The notes: generated by a model from the sequence alone, not told the origin. DNA of 64,000 nt from Candidatus Babeliaceae bacterium (GCA_007116155.1 SKJC01000002.1:124001-188000); one strand, 5' to 3'; positions 35,305 through 44,583 are shown, counted from the first letter of the stretch. Program-made: numbers and translations.

Positions 35305-36460
35305 ACCCATTTCCTTCTGTTTTTTTAAGTGCAACAAGGGTCACGTGAGGATAATAATAATAAAGGAGTTCCTTACATGTCATATGATTATCTTGAGCCA
35401 AATATGACGCCCCCCACTGACAATAGCCAAGCAGATGGCCGTAGCCAGAACCAGAGATAACAACCTGCTTTCCCCGACGCTCAACCGTGCAATGTAAACT
35501 TTTCATACTACACTTTGAATACAGCTGTTTTGCATCAATAGGATGTTGCCCTCTTCGCGTTTTAATCGTTAAATCCTGCAACACACCTGCAGCATCTAAG
35601 CGCGAAACAAAACTTCGTGTATCGGAAATACCCGGCCGAACATGTATTTGAAACTGTTTTTCAAAATCTGCCAACGGAATACTACAAGACCAAGAGTAGT
35701 GGGGCCAACGAGCACACGCGTTGCATGCATAATCACGCTGCAAATAAGGGTATCGTTTAAAATCAACGCCATCCATCTTTGATGGAATAACACCCCCACA
35801 AGACATATCATACATCGCCGCAATCGGCTTTCCATTGTGCGCTAAAACCAATCCCGCAGTTTCATCAACAATTGATCGCCAAGAACATTGATTATGACGA
35901 CCTTGATACGTTTGATGGATGGTAGAAGATTGTATGTCATACCAGACCTTCTTCTTAGCCTTACTCCGATTTCGTACAGTAAAAATATTATGCATTGCAT
36001 AGGTACGACAAACAATAGCAAATGCCTTTTTTGCCTCGATTGGCCAATTTGGCCAACCCTCCCAGCGCAATACCGAATATACATACTCTTCTAACTCAAT
36101 ATAATTGATCAACAGCAACTGCTGATCAACAAGAACAACCAACAAGGATCCATCATAAGAAAAGTCGCCCAAGCTAAATCCGGATTCTTTGTTTTGTGGG
36201 CAAATAAAAAATGATGTCACCGCCAAAGAACGACCGTTAAGACACAATCGCCCTTTTAAAAAACCTATATGAAGATCATTTTCTGACATAACTTGTGAGA
36301 TAGACCCATCAAAACTAGAAATTGTAAACCCTGAACTTCCATGAACCACAACTTCAGGCAAGGTTTCTGTGGCATGCTTTGCTAAGAGAACACGAACTTC
36401 AACAGAAAAGAGTGATCCTGTAAAAAATGATACTAAGAAAAATGGGCGTACCCAATTCAT
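35291..36460 (-). CDS. SpoIID/LytB-domain exported protein
   Basis: This 389-residue protein has a signal peptide of about 20 residues, then the SpoIID/LytB domain. The conserved core includes YIELEEYVYSVLRWEG with the catalytic Glu region, AIVCRTYAMHNIF, IHQTYQGRHNQC, IVDETAGLVL, AMYDMSCGGVIP and the closing SGSGYGHLLGYCQWGASYLA (family GxGHGxGMSQWGA). In sporulating bacteria SpoIID trims peptidoglycan during engulfment; outside them such proteins are thought to act as lytic glycosylases or amidase enhancers. AAGGA precedes the ATG, which overlaps the rnhA stop. Confidence 0.85.
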   Translation of the reverse strand: MNWVRPFFLVSFFTGSLFSVEVRVLLAKHATETLPEVVVHGSSGFTISSFDGSISQVMSENDLHIGFLKGRLCLNGRSLAVTSFFICPQNKESGFSLGDFSYDGSLLVVLVDQQLLLINYIELEEYVYSVLRWEGWPNWPIEAKKAFAIVCRTYAMHNIFTVRNRSKAKKKVWYDIQSSTIHQTYQGRHNQCSWRSIVDETAGLVLAHNGKPIAAMYDMSCGGVIPSKMDGVDFKRYPYLQRDYACNACARWPHYSWSCSIPLADFEKQFQIHVRPGISDTRSFVSRLDAAGVLQDLTIKTRRGQHPIDAKQLYSKCSMKSLHCTVERRGKQVVISGSGYGHLLGYCQWGASYLAQDNHMTCKELLYYYYPHVTLVALKKTEGNGCARL

Positions 36461-36966
36461 GAAGCAATCCTTAATTGCTCCAGAGTAGCGTGAGGAATAG
36501 GATTAAGACGATCAATACCCTGGTTCGCCATTGCATCTGCCTGAATATTGCACTCACGCATTACATGCTTTAAGGAGTACGAAAGCTGCGAAAGCATCTG
36601 CTGAGATCGCTCAAAAAACTTTTTCAATCCGGAACTTTTAACCCGATATTCTCCAGTTATTTGACGCACCAAGAGCTGAGAATCAGAAAAAACAACAATA
36701 GCGTGCTCTTGTAACTGCAAATCAAAAATCTTTTGCAAGCCTAGTAACAATGCCCAATACTCGGCTTCATTATTAGTACAGCGCCCCAAATAAAACCCAT
36801 CCGCATACAGTGTCTCGGAACCCTTCATAATAACCACACCAGCGCCTGCATGTCCGGGGTTTCCGCGAGAAGCACCATCAACAAATAATGCTATCGGCTC
36901 AGAGACAACAGACTTTGTCTCCACTGTACAATCACAATCCTGCATTTCCCAAAAATTTAGCTGCAT
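36457..36966 (-). CDS. rnhA: ribonuclease H type I
   Basis: This nuclease degrades RNA in RNA-DNA hybrids. In the 169-residue protein the catalytic carboxylates are D30 (FVDGASRGNPG), E67 (NNEAEYWALL), D95 (FSDSQLL) and a final Asp in IQADAMAN. A 23-residue N-terminal extension with CDC precedes the domain. AGGTG lies upstream of the ATG, which overlaps the end of the zinc-ribbon gene by 10 bases. Confidence 0.88.
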   Translation of the reverse strand: MQLNFWEMQDCDCTVETKSVVSEPIALFVDGASRGNPGHAGAGVVIMKGSETLYADGFYLGRCTNNEAEYWALLLGLQKIFDLQLQEHAIVVFSDSQLLVRQITGEYRVKSSGLKKFFERSQQMLSQLSYSLKHVMRECNIQADAMANQGIDRLNPIPHATLEQLRIAS

Positions 36967-37694
36967 ACATCACCTGCAACAACACTGGGATCGTATAAAA
37001 CACGACAACAATTTTGACATGGAACTAACACATGTTTTGCAACCGCCGCACAATCAACACGGGAAACCGAACTGCCGCACCCACTACAAAAATCATCGCA
37101 TAAAGGAACATAAGGGTTTACAATACGTTCATGTATGCGCTCATACGGAACAAGCAAGCCAATAGGAATAACGGTAGTATACTCGGCACGTTTTGTATAC
37201 AAGCTATTTAATACATCTTTTTTCTGTTGAATAGTAACATTCAAGTCCCGACTAACAGAATCAAACAGAATATTAGCCTTTTCATCAGCAATTTTCTCTG
37301 AATCACGTCGCTCTTCCAGCTCTGATAAAGCTTCCCAGACTCGCTCTATTTCTTCCTCTAAAGAAGCACAACGTTTTGCAGCTAAATCACGTTCTCTTGT
37401 TAATGCAGCCGCTTCTTTCGAAGACGCTGCGACATCTAGAAGTCCAGTAATTCGAGCTAATTCTTGCATACAACTTTTTAAATCTAAATCCAGGGCATCT
37501 TGACGCTTAATTGCATCGGCATACATAGCACGAGCTCGATACAACTGCTCGGCCGCTAAAGCACGCTCGAAAGAAGCCTTTTCCAGAGAATTTTTAAGAT
37601 GAATAATTTCTTGTTTTAAAGAAGTGATCTTTTGATCGAAAAGCACAAGCGCAACGAGCGCGCCATACGGATCTTGCATGAATTTTTCCACCAT
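36957..37694 (-). CDS. coiled-coil protein with C4 zinc ribbon
   Basis: In this 245-residue protein, residues 20-165 form a long helical hairpin (charged heptads, for example LKQEIIHLKNSLEKASFERALAAEQ), and the C terminus holds CSGCG and CQNC, a C4-type zinc ribbon. This is the CT398/DUF164-like architecture, often found next to RNase H genes, as here. The molecular role is not established. The start may be the ATG at 37679 (MQDPYG), which has GTGGA upstream, rather than 37694. It begins 10 bases after tRNA-CAT, so tRNA and mRNA may share a transcript. Confidence 0.75.
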   Translation of the reverse strand: MVEKFMQDPYGALVALVLFDQKITSLKQEIIHLKNSLEKASFERALAAEQLYRARAMYADAIKRQDALDLDLKSCMQELARITGLLDVAASSKEAAALTRERDLAAKRCASLEEEIERVWEALSELEERRDSEKIADEKANILFDSVSRDLNVTIQQKKDVLNSLYTKRAEYTTVIPIGLLVPYERIHERIVNPYVPLCDDFCSGCGSSVSRVDCAAVAKHVLVPCQNCCRVLYDPSVVAGDVCS

Positions 37695-37703
37695 ACGTTA
37701 GAT

Positions 37704-37780
37704 TGGTGGGCCCACCAGGACTTGAACCTGGGACCTCTCGGTTATGAGCCGATTGCTCTGACCAACTGAGCTATGGGCCC
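37704..37780 (-). tRNA. tRNA with anticodon CAT (Met, or Ile2)
   Basis: The 77-base sequence has acceptor GGGCCCA pairing with TGGGCCC, anticodon loop CTCATAA, a TψC loop GGTTCAAGTCC and encoded CCA. It is not an initiator, because the first base pair is G-C. Elongator Met or the lysidine-modified tRNA-Ile2 cannot be separated by eye; tilS is present at 30385. Confidence 0.9.
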
Positions 37781-37938
37781 CCATGACATTGCGCATACGC
37801 TTCTTTTGACAAGATAACACACAAATCAATTGTGTCCAGAAAATTACACGCCCATATCCGTAAAATACTTTCTTTTTCAATACTAGACTTGTATACTGCG
37901 CAGCAAAACTTATATGCCTTATTATCAGGAGAATACTG

Positions 37939-38481
37939 ATGAAAGCAAACTTAAAAAACAAGAAAAAACTATTTGCTTACGCACTTCCTATCATTACCGG
38001 TTTTTTTTTACTTGCCCTACTAGGAATAGCATTACAACGCTACTATAGCGATTCAAAAAAAATTATAAATCTACTCACGGCTCAAAATGTATCAGAGCTT
38101 GCGCAAATTTTTAAAAAAATCGATGAAACCTGTGGAATCCTCTCTTTTGAACATGAAAAAAACTATATAGACTTTCTAACTGTAGAACGATTTGTAGGAT
38201 CTGAAGTAGGTGCAATGAACCTTATCCATCCAGAGAAATGGGAAGGACCATATCTAAAAGATAATCCAACCATTCAAGAAAAATATTTCATTGTCTTAGA
38301 CAACGCTAATGGATACTACATAGCTCCCGGTGACGGCGTAACATTGGCAAATGGAAAGATTATAGGCACTGATATTATCTTAGCTAAAGATACTAATCTT
38401 GAAGACCTTTTAAATGATGGAAATGATCTTCTATTTGAAGGCAAGCCATTAGTACAAAAATTTAAAGACAAGACAAATTAA
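37939..38481 (+). CDS. membrane-anchored protein of unknown function
   Basis: No family is recognised. The 180-residue protein has a basic N terminus (KANLKNKKK), one transmembrane helix at about 13-33 and an extracytoplasmic domain. The middle (WEGPYLKDNPTIQEKYFIVL and GYYIAPGDGVTLANGKIIG) loosely recalls the C-terminal part of type II secretion pseudopilins, but there is no prepilin cleavage motif, so this remains a weak analogy. AGGAG lies about 6 bases before the ATG. Confidence 0.7.
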   Translation: MKANLKNKKKLFAYALPIITGFFLLALLGIALQRYYSDSKKIINLLTAQNVSELAQIFKKIDETCGILSFEHEKNYIDFLTVERFVGSEVGAMNLIHPEKWEGPYLKDNPTIQEKYFIVLDNANGYYIAPGDGVTLANGKIIGTDIILAKDTNLEDLLNDGNDLLFEGKPLVQKFKDKTN

Positions 38482-38488
38482 TAACTTT

Positions 38489-38525
38489 AAAAAAAATAAG
38501 CGGTAGCCGAGCATACTACCGCTTA
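38489..38525 (-). terminator. rho-independent terminator of trpS
   Basis: On the minus strand perfect 10-base arms (38525-38516 and 38506-38497) enclose a 9-base loop and are followed by eight T residues (38496-38489). It lies directly after the trpS stop. Confidence 0.85.
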
Positions 38526-38531
38526 CAACTA

Positions 38532-39623
<1,092 letters not shown>

Positions 39624-39674
39624 CTAAAGTAAGAATATACATGTTCGCGCAATTTTTTTAATGGAGCAGAAAAG

Positions 39675-40535
39675 ATGGAATGGCTTGCAGAACTTGCAAT
39701 AAAAATTAAACAAGAACTCTGGCTTATCTCCTGGCGCGATGTTCTTGAAATTGCATTCTTTTCCATTCTAACCTACCAGACAATTCGATGGCTTAACCAA
39801 GACAAACAAAAAAACCTACTGCTTAGCTTTTACAGTTATACGTTCCTCCTCTTTTTATCCTATTATCTTAATATAAGCGGCATTTTTTTTATTCTGCTCG
39901 TAAGCTCACCGATTCTTGCAATGCTCTTCATTCTGCTCCATCAAAAAACATTGCAGCATAACTACATAGCCCTACAAAATAAAACAACTCATGCTACATC
40001 TTCAGATCGATGGATTGAAGAATTTTTACAAACGTTCCTCTATGGCATTAACAGAAAAAAAACTCTAATTGGCGTAATAGAGCGCCAAGCAAGCCTTGAG
40101 CCATTTTTTATTGCGCGCTGTACATTCAAAACACCCTTATCAAAAGAACTGTTAACCATGTTAATAAACAGTTCAGACGGAACAGAAAGTACAATAACCT
40201 TTTGGATAAACGATAAAGGCACGCTATACGCCATAAATCCACACTGGAATATTAGCACTGAAGATATCTGGCTCAATCCAGAAATAAAACTTTCAGAAAA
40301 ACGCTTCCAAGATGCTGCAATTTTAGCGAAAAAAACTGATGCCGTTGTCATAACACTTACCCCTGAGAATCGTTTGTTTTCGGTCTTATTTGATGGTAAA
40401 CAGTATGAAAACATCAGTGCTGGCTCTGCATTTTCACTAATAAAACAATGTACTCTTCCAATAAATAATCAAAGAGGTCTCTGGTATGAACCACACCAAA
40501 AATCACAGCCTAATCAACCACAACGCAACGCATAA
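39675..40535 (+). CDS. cdaA: CdaA-like diadenylate cyclase with degenerate active site
   Basis: CdaA makes the second messenger c-di-AMP from two ATP. This 286-residue protein has the CdaA layout: N-terminal membrane helices (about residues 20-90), then a DAC-type domain (about 115-250). The domain opens NRKKTLIGVIERQ, continues LSKELLTMLINSSDGTES and ends with DAVVITLTPENRLFSVLFDGK. The catalytic DGA is DGT at 168-170 and the GTRHRAA motif reads SEKRFQDAA at 207-215, so the RHR triad is lost. Activity is doubtful. The following genes, a YbbR-like gene overlapping by 50 bases and glmM, are the known cdaA-cdaR-glmM arrangement, which supports the assignment. GGAG precedes the ATG. Confidence 0.7.
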   Translation: MEWLAELAIKIKQELWLISWRDVLEIAFFSILTYQTIRWLNQDKQKNLLLSFYSYTFLLFLSYYLNISGIFFILLVSSPILAMLFILLHQKTLQHNYIALQNKTTHATSSDRWIEEFLQTFLYGINRKKTLIGVIERQASLEPFFIARCTFKTPLSKELLTMLINSSDGTESTITFWINDKGTLYAINPHWNISTEDIWLNPEIKLSEKRFQDAAILAKKTDAVVITLTPENRLFSVLFDGKQYENISAGSAFSLIKQCTLPINNQRGLWYEPHQKSQPNQPQRNA

Positions 40536-40875
40536 GTGCCTAGCCTTAATAATTGGCATCCTTTTATGGCAAATGGTGAGTGTATTCCACAACACATCAA
40601 TTACTCTTTCGCTGCCCATATACCTTTTTAATAAAGAAGAAAATCGTACATACACAGCACCAGAAAAAGTTGAAGTAACAATTTCAGGAACAAAAAACGA
40701 TTTAAAAACAATCGATTTTTCGAGCCTAGCAATTCATTTGGATGCAAAAAAATATGCCGACGTGTACAAAAATATTATTATAGTACCCCGGCACCTACTA
40801 CTACCTCCCAAAATCCGTATAACACGGGTACAACCATCCAACATTGTAATTACCACGAAAAAAAAATCAGCCTAA
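40486..40875 (+). CDS. cdaR: YbbR-domain protein, CdaR-like
   Basis: This is a 129-residue protein: a basic N terminus, one transmembrane helix (about 18-38, with the typical ALIIGILLWQMV), and a single extracytoplasmic YbbR domain (ITLSLPIYLFN, PEKVEVTISGTKNDL, ITRVQPSNIVITT). In Firmicutes, CdaR has several YbbR domains and regulates CdaA. Here there is only one. The start overlaps cdaA by 50 bases and has AGAGG upstream. Confidence 0.75.
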   Translation: MNHTKNHSLINHNATHKCLALIIGILLWQMVSVFHNTSITLSLPIYLFNKEENRTYTAPEKVEVTISGTKNDLKTIDFSSLAIHLDAKKYADVYKNIIIVPRHLLLPPKIRITRVQPSNIVITTKKKSA

Positions 40876-40888
40876 AAGGGATTATCTC

Positions 40889-42217
40889 GTGCTCTACTTC
40901 GGAACCGACGGCATCCGCGCGGCCAACAAAAGCGCTTTTTTTTCATCAAAAATTCTATACGTCCTTGGTCAAGCCCTAGCCCTTTGGAACCAAGAAAAAA
41001 AAAATCGCACCAAAAATATTTTATGTATCTATGACACGCGCGCATCTGCATCCCACATTCTGCATGCACTTACCCAAGGTTTAATGGATGCAGAACATAC
41101 CCTATTTGACGGCGGCATTTTACCAACACCAGCAGCACACTGGATTATGCAAAAGTCACCATTTGATTTTGCGATAATCATTACGGCTTCGCACAATCCA
41201 AGTACGGATAATGGTATCAAATTACTACTCCCAAAATCAAAAATAACAGAAGCTGATGAACAAATAATCGAAAATCATTTTAGTAATCTCCTTTTACGTA
41301 CCACAAAATCACGAAGCCGAAAAAAACAAACCTGCGTACCCTTTCAGCAAGACGCTAAAAAAATTTTTTTAGAAGAATTCTTCTCCGCACTTCCAACCCC
41401 AGATCTTACTGGAAAAAAAATCTGTATTGATTGCGCAAATGGAGCAATTACCACAGTAATACATGAACTTTTAGAACCGACAAACGCAACCATACATCTG
41501 TGGAATAATAAACCTAACGGTAGGAATATTAATCAAAACTGTGGCGCCACACATCCACATGCCATTAGTACCTATGTTAAAGAATGTAATGCTGACCTAG
41601 GTTTTTCATTTGATGGTGACGGAGACCGTATTATTTCTGCTAATGCTCAGGGAATTATCAAAACTGGCGATGACTTACTTGCGGCAATATTACAACACCC
41701 AGTGTTCTCAATGAATAAAACCGTCGTGGGTACGATCATGTCTAATCAAGGATTTGCTCGATATCTAGAAAGTCAAAAAAAAGAGCTTATACGCGCACCA
41801 ATCGGAGATCGCAATATTATAAAAAGCATGGTTCAGAATGACTCGAGACTAGGAGGCGAGCCGGGAGGCCATATTATAATACTACAACCAGGCATAGCAA
41901 GCAGCGATGGACCCGCAGTAATGCTCTGGACGCTAGACAGCTTAACACATCATACTGATCAGCTACTTGCTTTTTTTACACCTGATATCCAAATTACACG
42001 AAGCATCAAAACATTGCACAAACCTGATTTTTCAGATTATACACCATACAAGCTTGCACTAGAAAAACTCCATACCATTATCCCTCAAGGGCGATCCTGT
42101 ATACGTTATTCTGGAACCGAGCCTCTACTGCGCATTACCGTAGAAAACAGCGAAGCCAAAAGTGCCGAACAAGCTCTTGATATTTTAACAAATACATTTA
42201 ATGAACTCTTTGCATAG
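40889..42217 (+). CDS. glmM: phosphoglucosamine mutase
   Basis: GlmM converts glucosamine-6-phosphate to glucosamine-1-phosphate for cell-wall precursors. The 442-residue protein starts LYFGTDGIRA with a GTG. The phosphoserine is S101 in TASHNPSTDNG, the metal loop is SFDGDGDRII, the sugar loop is GGEPGGHII (family GGEQSGH) and the phosphate-binding loop near the end is RYSGTEPLLRITVE. A Gln-Ser to Pro-Gly change in the sugar loop is unusual. In other bacteria CdaA binds GlmM and inhibits it. Confidence 0.9.
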   Translation: MLYFGTDGIRAANKSAFFSSKILYVLGQALALWNQEKKNRTKNILCIYDTRASASHILHALTQGLMDAEHTLFDGGILPTPAAHWIMQKSPFDFAIIITASHNPSTDNGIKLLLPKSKITEADEQIIENHFSNLLLRTTKSRSRKKQTCVPFQQDAKKIFLEEFFSALPTPDLTGKKICIDCANGAITTVIHELLEPTNATIHLWNNKPNGRNINQNCGATHPHAISTYVKECNADLGFSFDGDGDRIISANAQGIIKTGDDLLAAILQHPVFSMNKTVVGTIMSNQGFARYLESQKKELIRAPIGDRNIIKSMVQNDSRLGGEPGGHIIILQPGIASSDGPAVMLWTLDSLTHHTDQLLAFFTPDIQITRSIKTLHKPDFSDYTPYKLALEKLHTIIPQGRSCIRYSGTEPLLRITVENSEAKSAEQALDILTNTFNELFA

Positions 42218-42226
42218 GTATCTATA

Positions 42227-42892
42227 ATGAATAAAAAAACAGACTCCAATCTTTTCTTTTACTTTTTAAAACAGTTACAATCTTTTTTTATTAACGGTTT
42301 TTTGGCTCTCTTGCCGCTTGGCTTAACCGTATTTATCATAACATTTATTATTCGCACCGCACATCACTGGAGTACGCCCCTTCTGTCTATTTTGCCAGAA
42401 GCAATACGTACCATTCCCTTTATCGAACTTTTTTCTATCTCAATCTTTTTTATTAGTATTGGAATCGTTTTAAAATTTGTTATTTTACGGTGGTTTATTG
42501 AAAAAGCTGAAAAAATTGTTCGTCGTCTTCCGCTTATTAAACAGATTTATTTTGGAACAAAGCAACTGATTACTGCTCTTAATCCACAAGATAAGACTCA
42601 CTTTCAAAAAGTTGTACTTATCGAATTTCCTCGCAAAGGCATTTATAGTCTGGGATTTTTGACTTGCCAAAACACCTCACTGCTCCTTTCACATACAACT
42701 TCTTCAGAGGGGGCCCACAAACGGTTTTATAATATTTTCATTCCACACACCCCCAATCCAACGGGTGGAGCATTTGTCATTGCACCAGAAGAAGAATGTA
42801 TTATGACCGACCTATCTCGCCAAGATGCTATGGCTATTATTATTTCTGGAGGTATTATTCAACCAGACCAAATTGGATGCACACACACATAA
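42227..42892 (+). CDS. DUF502-family membrane protein
   Basis: This 221-residue protein has two N-terminal transmembrane helices (about 20-44 and 64-85) and a soluble domain. The motifs GFLALLPLGLTVFI, RLPLIKQIYFGTKQLITAL, VLIEFPRKGIYSLGFLT, FIPHTPNPTGGAFVIAPEEE and a closing IISGGIIQP match the DUF502 family, whose function is not established. It lies 9 bases after glmM and 14 bases before gap on the same strand. Confidence 0.8.
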   Translation: MNKKTDSNLFFYFLKQLQSFFINGFLALLPLGLTVFIITFIIRTAHHWSTPLLSILPEAIRTIPFIELFSISIFFISIGIVLKFVILRWFIEKAEKIVRRLPLIKQIYFGTKQLITALNPQDKTHFQKVVLIEFPRKGIYSLGFLTCQNTSLLLSHTTSSEGAHKRFYNIFIPHTPNPTGGAFVIAPEEECIMTDLSRQDAMAIIISGGIIQPDQIGCTHT

Positions 42893-42906
42893 AAAAGGAG
42901 TGTCTG

Positions 42907-43920
42907 GTGAACATAGCGATTAATGGACTCGGGAGAATCGGAAAATCAATATTACGCGCACTCTATAGCCGCAAAGATAAACATCCTCAACTAGTTCCCC
43001 TTGCGATCAATATTGGCCCTGCCTCTCTAGACCAGCTTGTTCAATCTATTCGATATGACAGCATTATGGGGCCATTACAGGAATCTATGTTAAAAATAAC
43101 GGGCAATATTCTTTCCTTCGGATCCTGGAATATCCAAATTTTTCAAGAAAGTGCGCCTGAAAAACTACCTTGGAAGGCGTTAGCCATTGACTGTGTAATT
43201 GAATGCAGTGGCATCTTTACTAAACGCGAAGAAGCTATGCGACACCAAAAAGCGGGTGCAAAAAAAGTAATAATTAGCGCGCCAGCAAAAAACCCCGACT
43301 GCACAATCATTCCCGGCGTAAACAACCACATGTACAACCCCAACCAGACTATTATTTCTTCAGGAAGCTGCACGACCAACGCTATTGCACCATTAATAAA
43401 AGTTATACAATCATTAACACCCATCACCTCAATCCAATTAGTTACAACCCACGCCTATACCAACTCACAACACCTGGTTGATACTATTCCATCACAAGAC
43501 GCAACAGACATACGTCAATTCCGCGCGGCAGGAATAAATATTATTCCTGGCTCGACAGGCGCGGGAAAACTTATGTCAGAAATTTTTCCGGAGCTTAAAG
43601 ACAAAACATCAGCAATAGCAATACGTGTTCCTGTTGCAAATGTTTCACTCGTTCAAGTCTTTTGGGTAGGAGAACAACCTATCGAAAAAAACACGATAAA
43701 TCAGACCTTCAGCCATGCTGAACAATCCTCGCTTCACGGTATTCTTGCAACTACAAACGACCCTGTTGTCTCATCTGATTTTATTGGCAATCCCTATTCA
43801 GTAACACTTGATGCACCGCTTACGGAAGCTGTTGGGAATCATGGACGTATTCTCGGGTGGTACGATAATGAATGGGGCTATAGCAACCGCATCATCGATT
43901 TCTTACAATCCATAGCATAA
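42907..43920 (+). CDS. gap: glyceraldehyde-3-phosphate dehydrogenase
   Basis: This glycolytic enzyme of the cytoplasm has 337 residues. It starts at a GTG with AAGGAG upstream and opens INGLGRIGKS, the Rossmann nucleotide loop. The catalytic cysteine is C155 in SSGSCTTNAIAP, the assisting histidine is in VTTHAYTNSQ, and the family closing YDNEWGYSNRI is present. The residue that sets NAD preference (usually Asp in AIND near position 35) is Ile here (AINIG), which could indicate altered cofactor use. In many bacteria gap precedes pgk; here a hairpin and a minus-strand gene follow. Confidence 0.92.
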   Translation: MNIAINGLGRIGKSILRALYSRKDKHPQLVPLAINIGPASLDQLVQSIRYDSIMGPLQESMLKITGNILSFGSWNIQIFQESAPEKLPWKALAIDCVIECSGIFTKREEAMRHQKAGAKKVIISAPAKNPDCTIIPGVNNHMYNPNQTIISSGSCTTNAIAPLIKVIQSLTPITSIQLVTTHAYTNSQHLVDTIPSQDATDIRQFRAAGINIIPGSTGAGKLMSEIFPELKDKTSAIAIRVPVANVSLVQVFWVGEQPIEKNTINQTFSHAEQSSLHGILATTNDPVVSSDFIGNPYSVTLDAPLTEAVGNHGRILGWYDNEWGYSNRIIDFLQSIA

Positions 43921-43952
43921 AAAGGAGAGGCTCATAAAAATGAGCCTCTCCT
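43917..43952 (-). terminator. hairpin between gap and the Lys/Cys-rich gene
   Basis: Perfect 12-base arms (43923-43934 and 43941-43952) enclose a 6-base loop. On the minus strand the arm is followed by TTTT-rich sequence, so it probably terminates the Lys/Cys-rich gene. The plus-strand side lacks a T run, so any effect on gap would be weaker. Confidence 0.65.
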
Positions 43953-43984
43953 AACTGAATACTAGATTCAGCTCAGCTGGGATC

Positions 43985-44434
43985 TTATAAATCTTTTTTT
44001 ACTTCGTCTTTCTTGCTCTTTTTTGTCTTGCAAGAAAAACATGACTTACAAGCCTTTTTTTCCTTCTTTACCTTTTCTTTTTTTTCTTTTGCTGGTTTGT
44101 CTTTTTTTGAACAACATGATGGACGACAACCATTATCTTTCTTTATACAGCAAGTACCCTTTTCACGGGTTTTTCCATCACAACGGGTCCACCCACATGA
44201 CTTTTCACTCTCCTCTTTGGGAGCTTTCTCTTTTTTAACACAGCAAGATTTCTTTTCTTTCTTTGCCTTTTTCGCTTTTTTCTCTTTTTTCTTTTTTTTC
44301 TCTTTTACCGGCTTCTCTTTTTTAACGCAACAAGAACGGCATGATTTTTTAGACGCAGTCTCTTCTTCTTTTGCAAACACCGCGCTGCTGCCTATTACCC
44401 CAAGCAAAGCCAGGCTCAACAATAGCTTTTTCAT
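43985..44434 (-). CDS. exported Lys/Cys-rich protein
   Basis: This 149-residue protein has a clear signal peptide (MKKLLLSLALLGVIGSSAVFA, cleavage after AFA). The mature 128 residues are about one third lysine, with 15 cysteines in repeated modules: SCRSCCVKKEKP, SCCVKKEKAP, TCCIKKD, SCCSKKDKP and SCFSCKTKK. Low-complexity runs of KKEKK lie between them. The repeats suggest a metal-binding or disulfide-linked structural protein, or binding to a polyanion on the cell surface. No family is recognised. AGAGGAG lies 7 bases before the ATG. Confidence 0.75.
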   Translation of the reverse strand: MKKLLLSLALLGVIGSSAVFAKEEETASKKSCRSCCVKKEKPVKEKKKKKEKKAKKAKKEKKSCCVKKEKAPKEESEKSCGWTRCDGKTREKGTCCIKKDNGCRPSCCSKKDKPAKEKKEKVKKEKKACKSCFSCKTKKSKKDEVKKDL

Positions 44435-44583
44435 ACTAAGCTCCTCTTAAAAAAAGTCATACAACAATACCACCAGTTGGTATTTTATACTTCACTGCTT
44501 AGTATTACTGCTACATAATACTAATTGCAACAATTGTCCTTTTTTATCCAGGATAATGATATAGAGAATTGCTTGACCCTTAG

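Noticed and set aside
44013-44450. Plus-strand open frame rich in Phe and Ser
   Set aside because: It is the reverse complement of the lysine codons of the Lys/Cys-rich gene.
44467-44483. 17-base partial palindrome upstream of the Lys/Cys-rich gene
   Set aside because: The arms are only six bases; too weak to call an operator.
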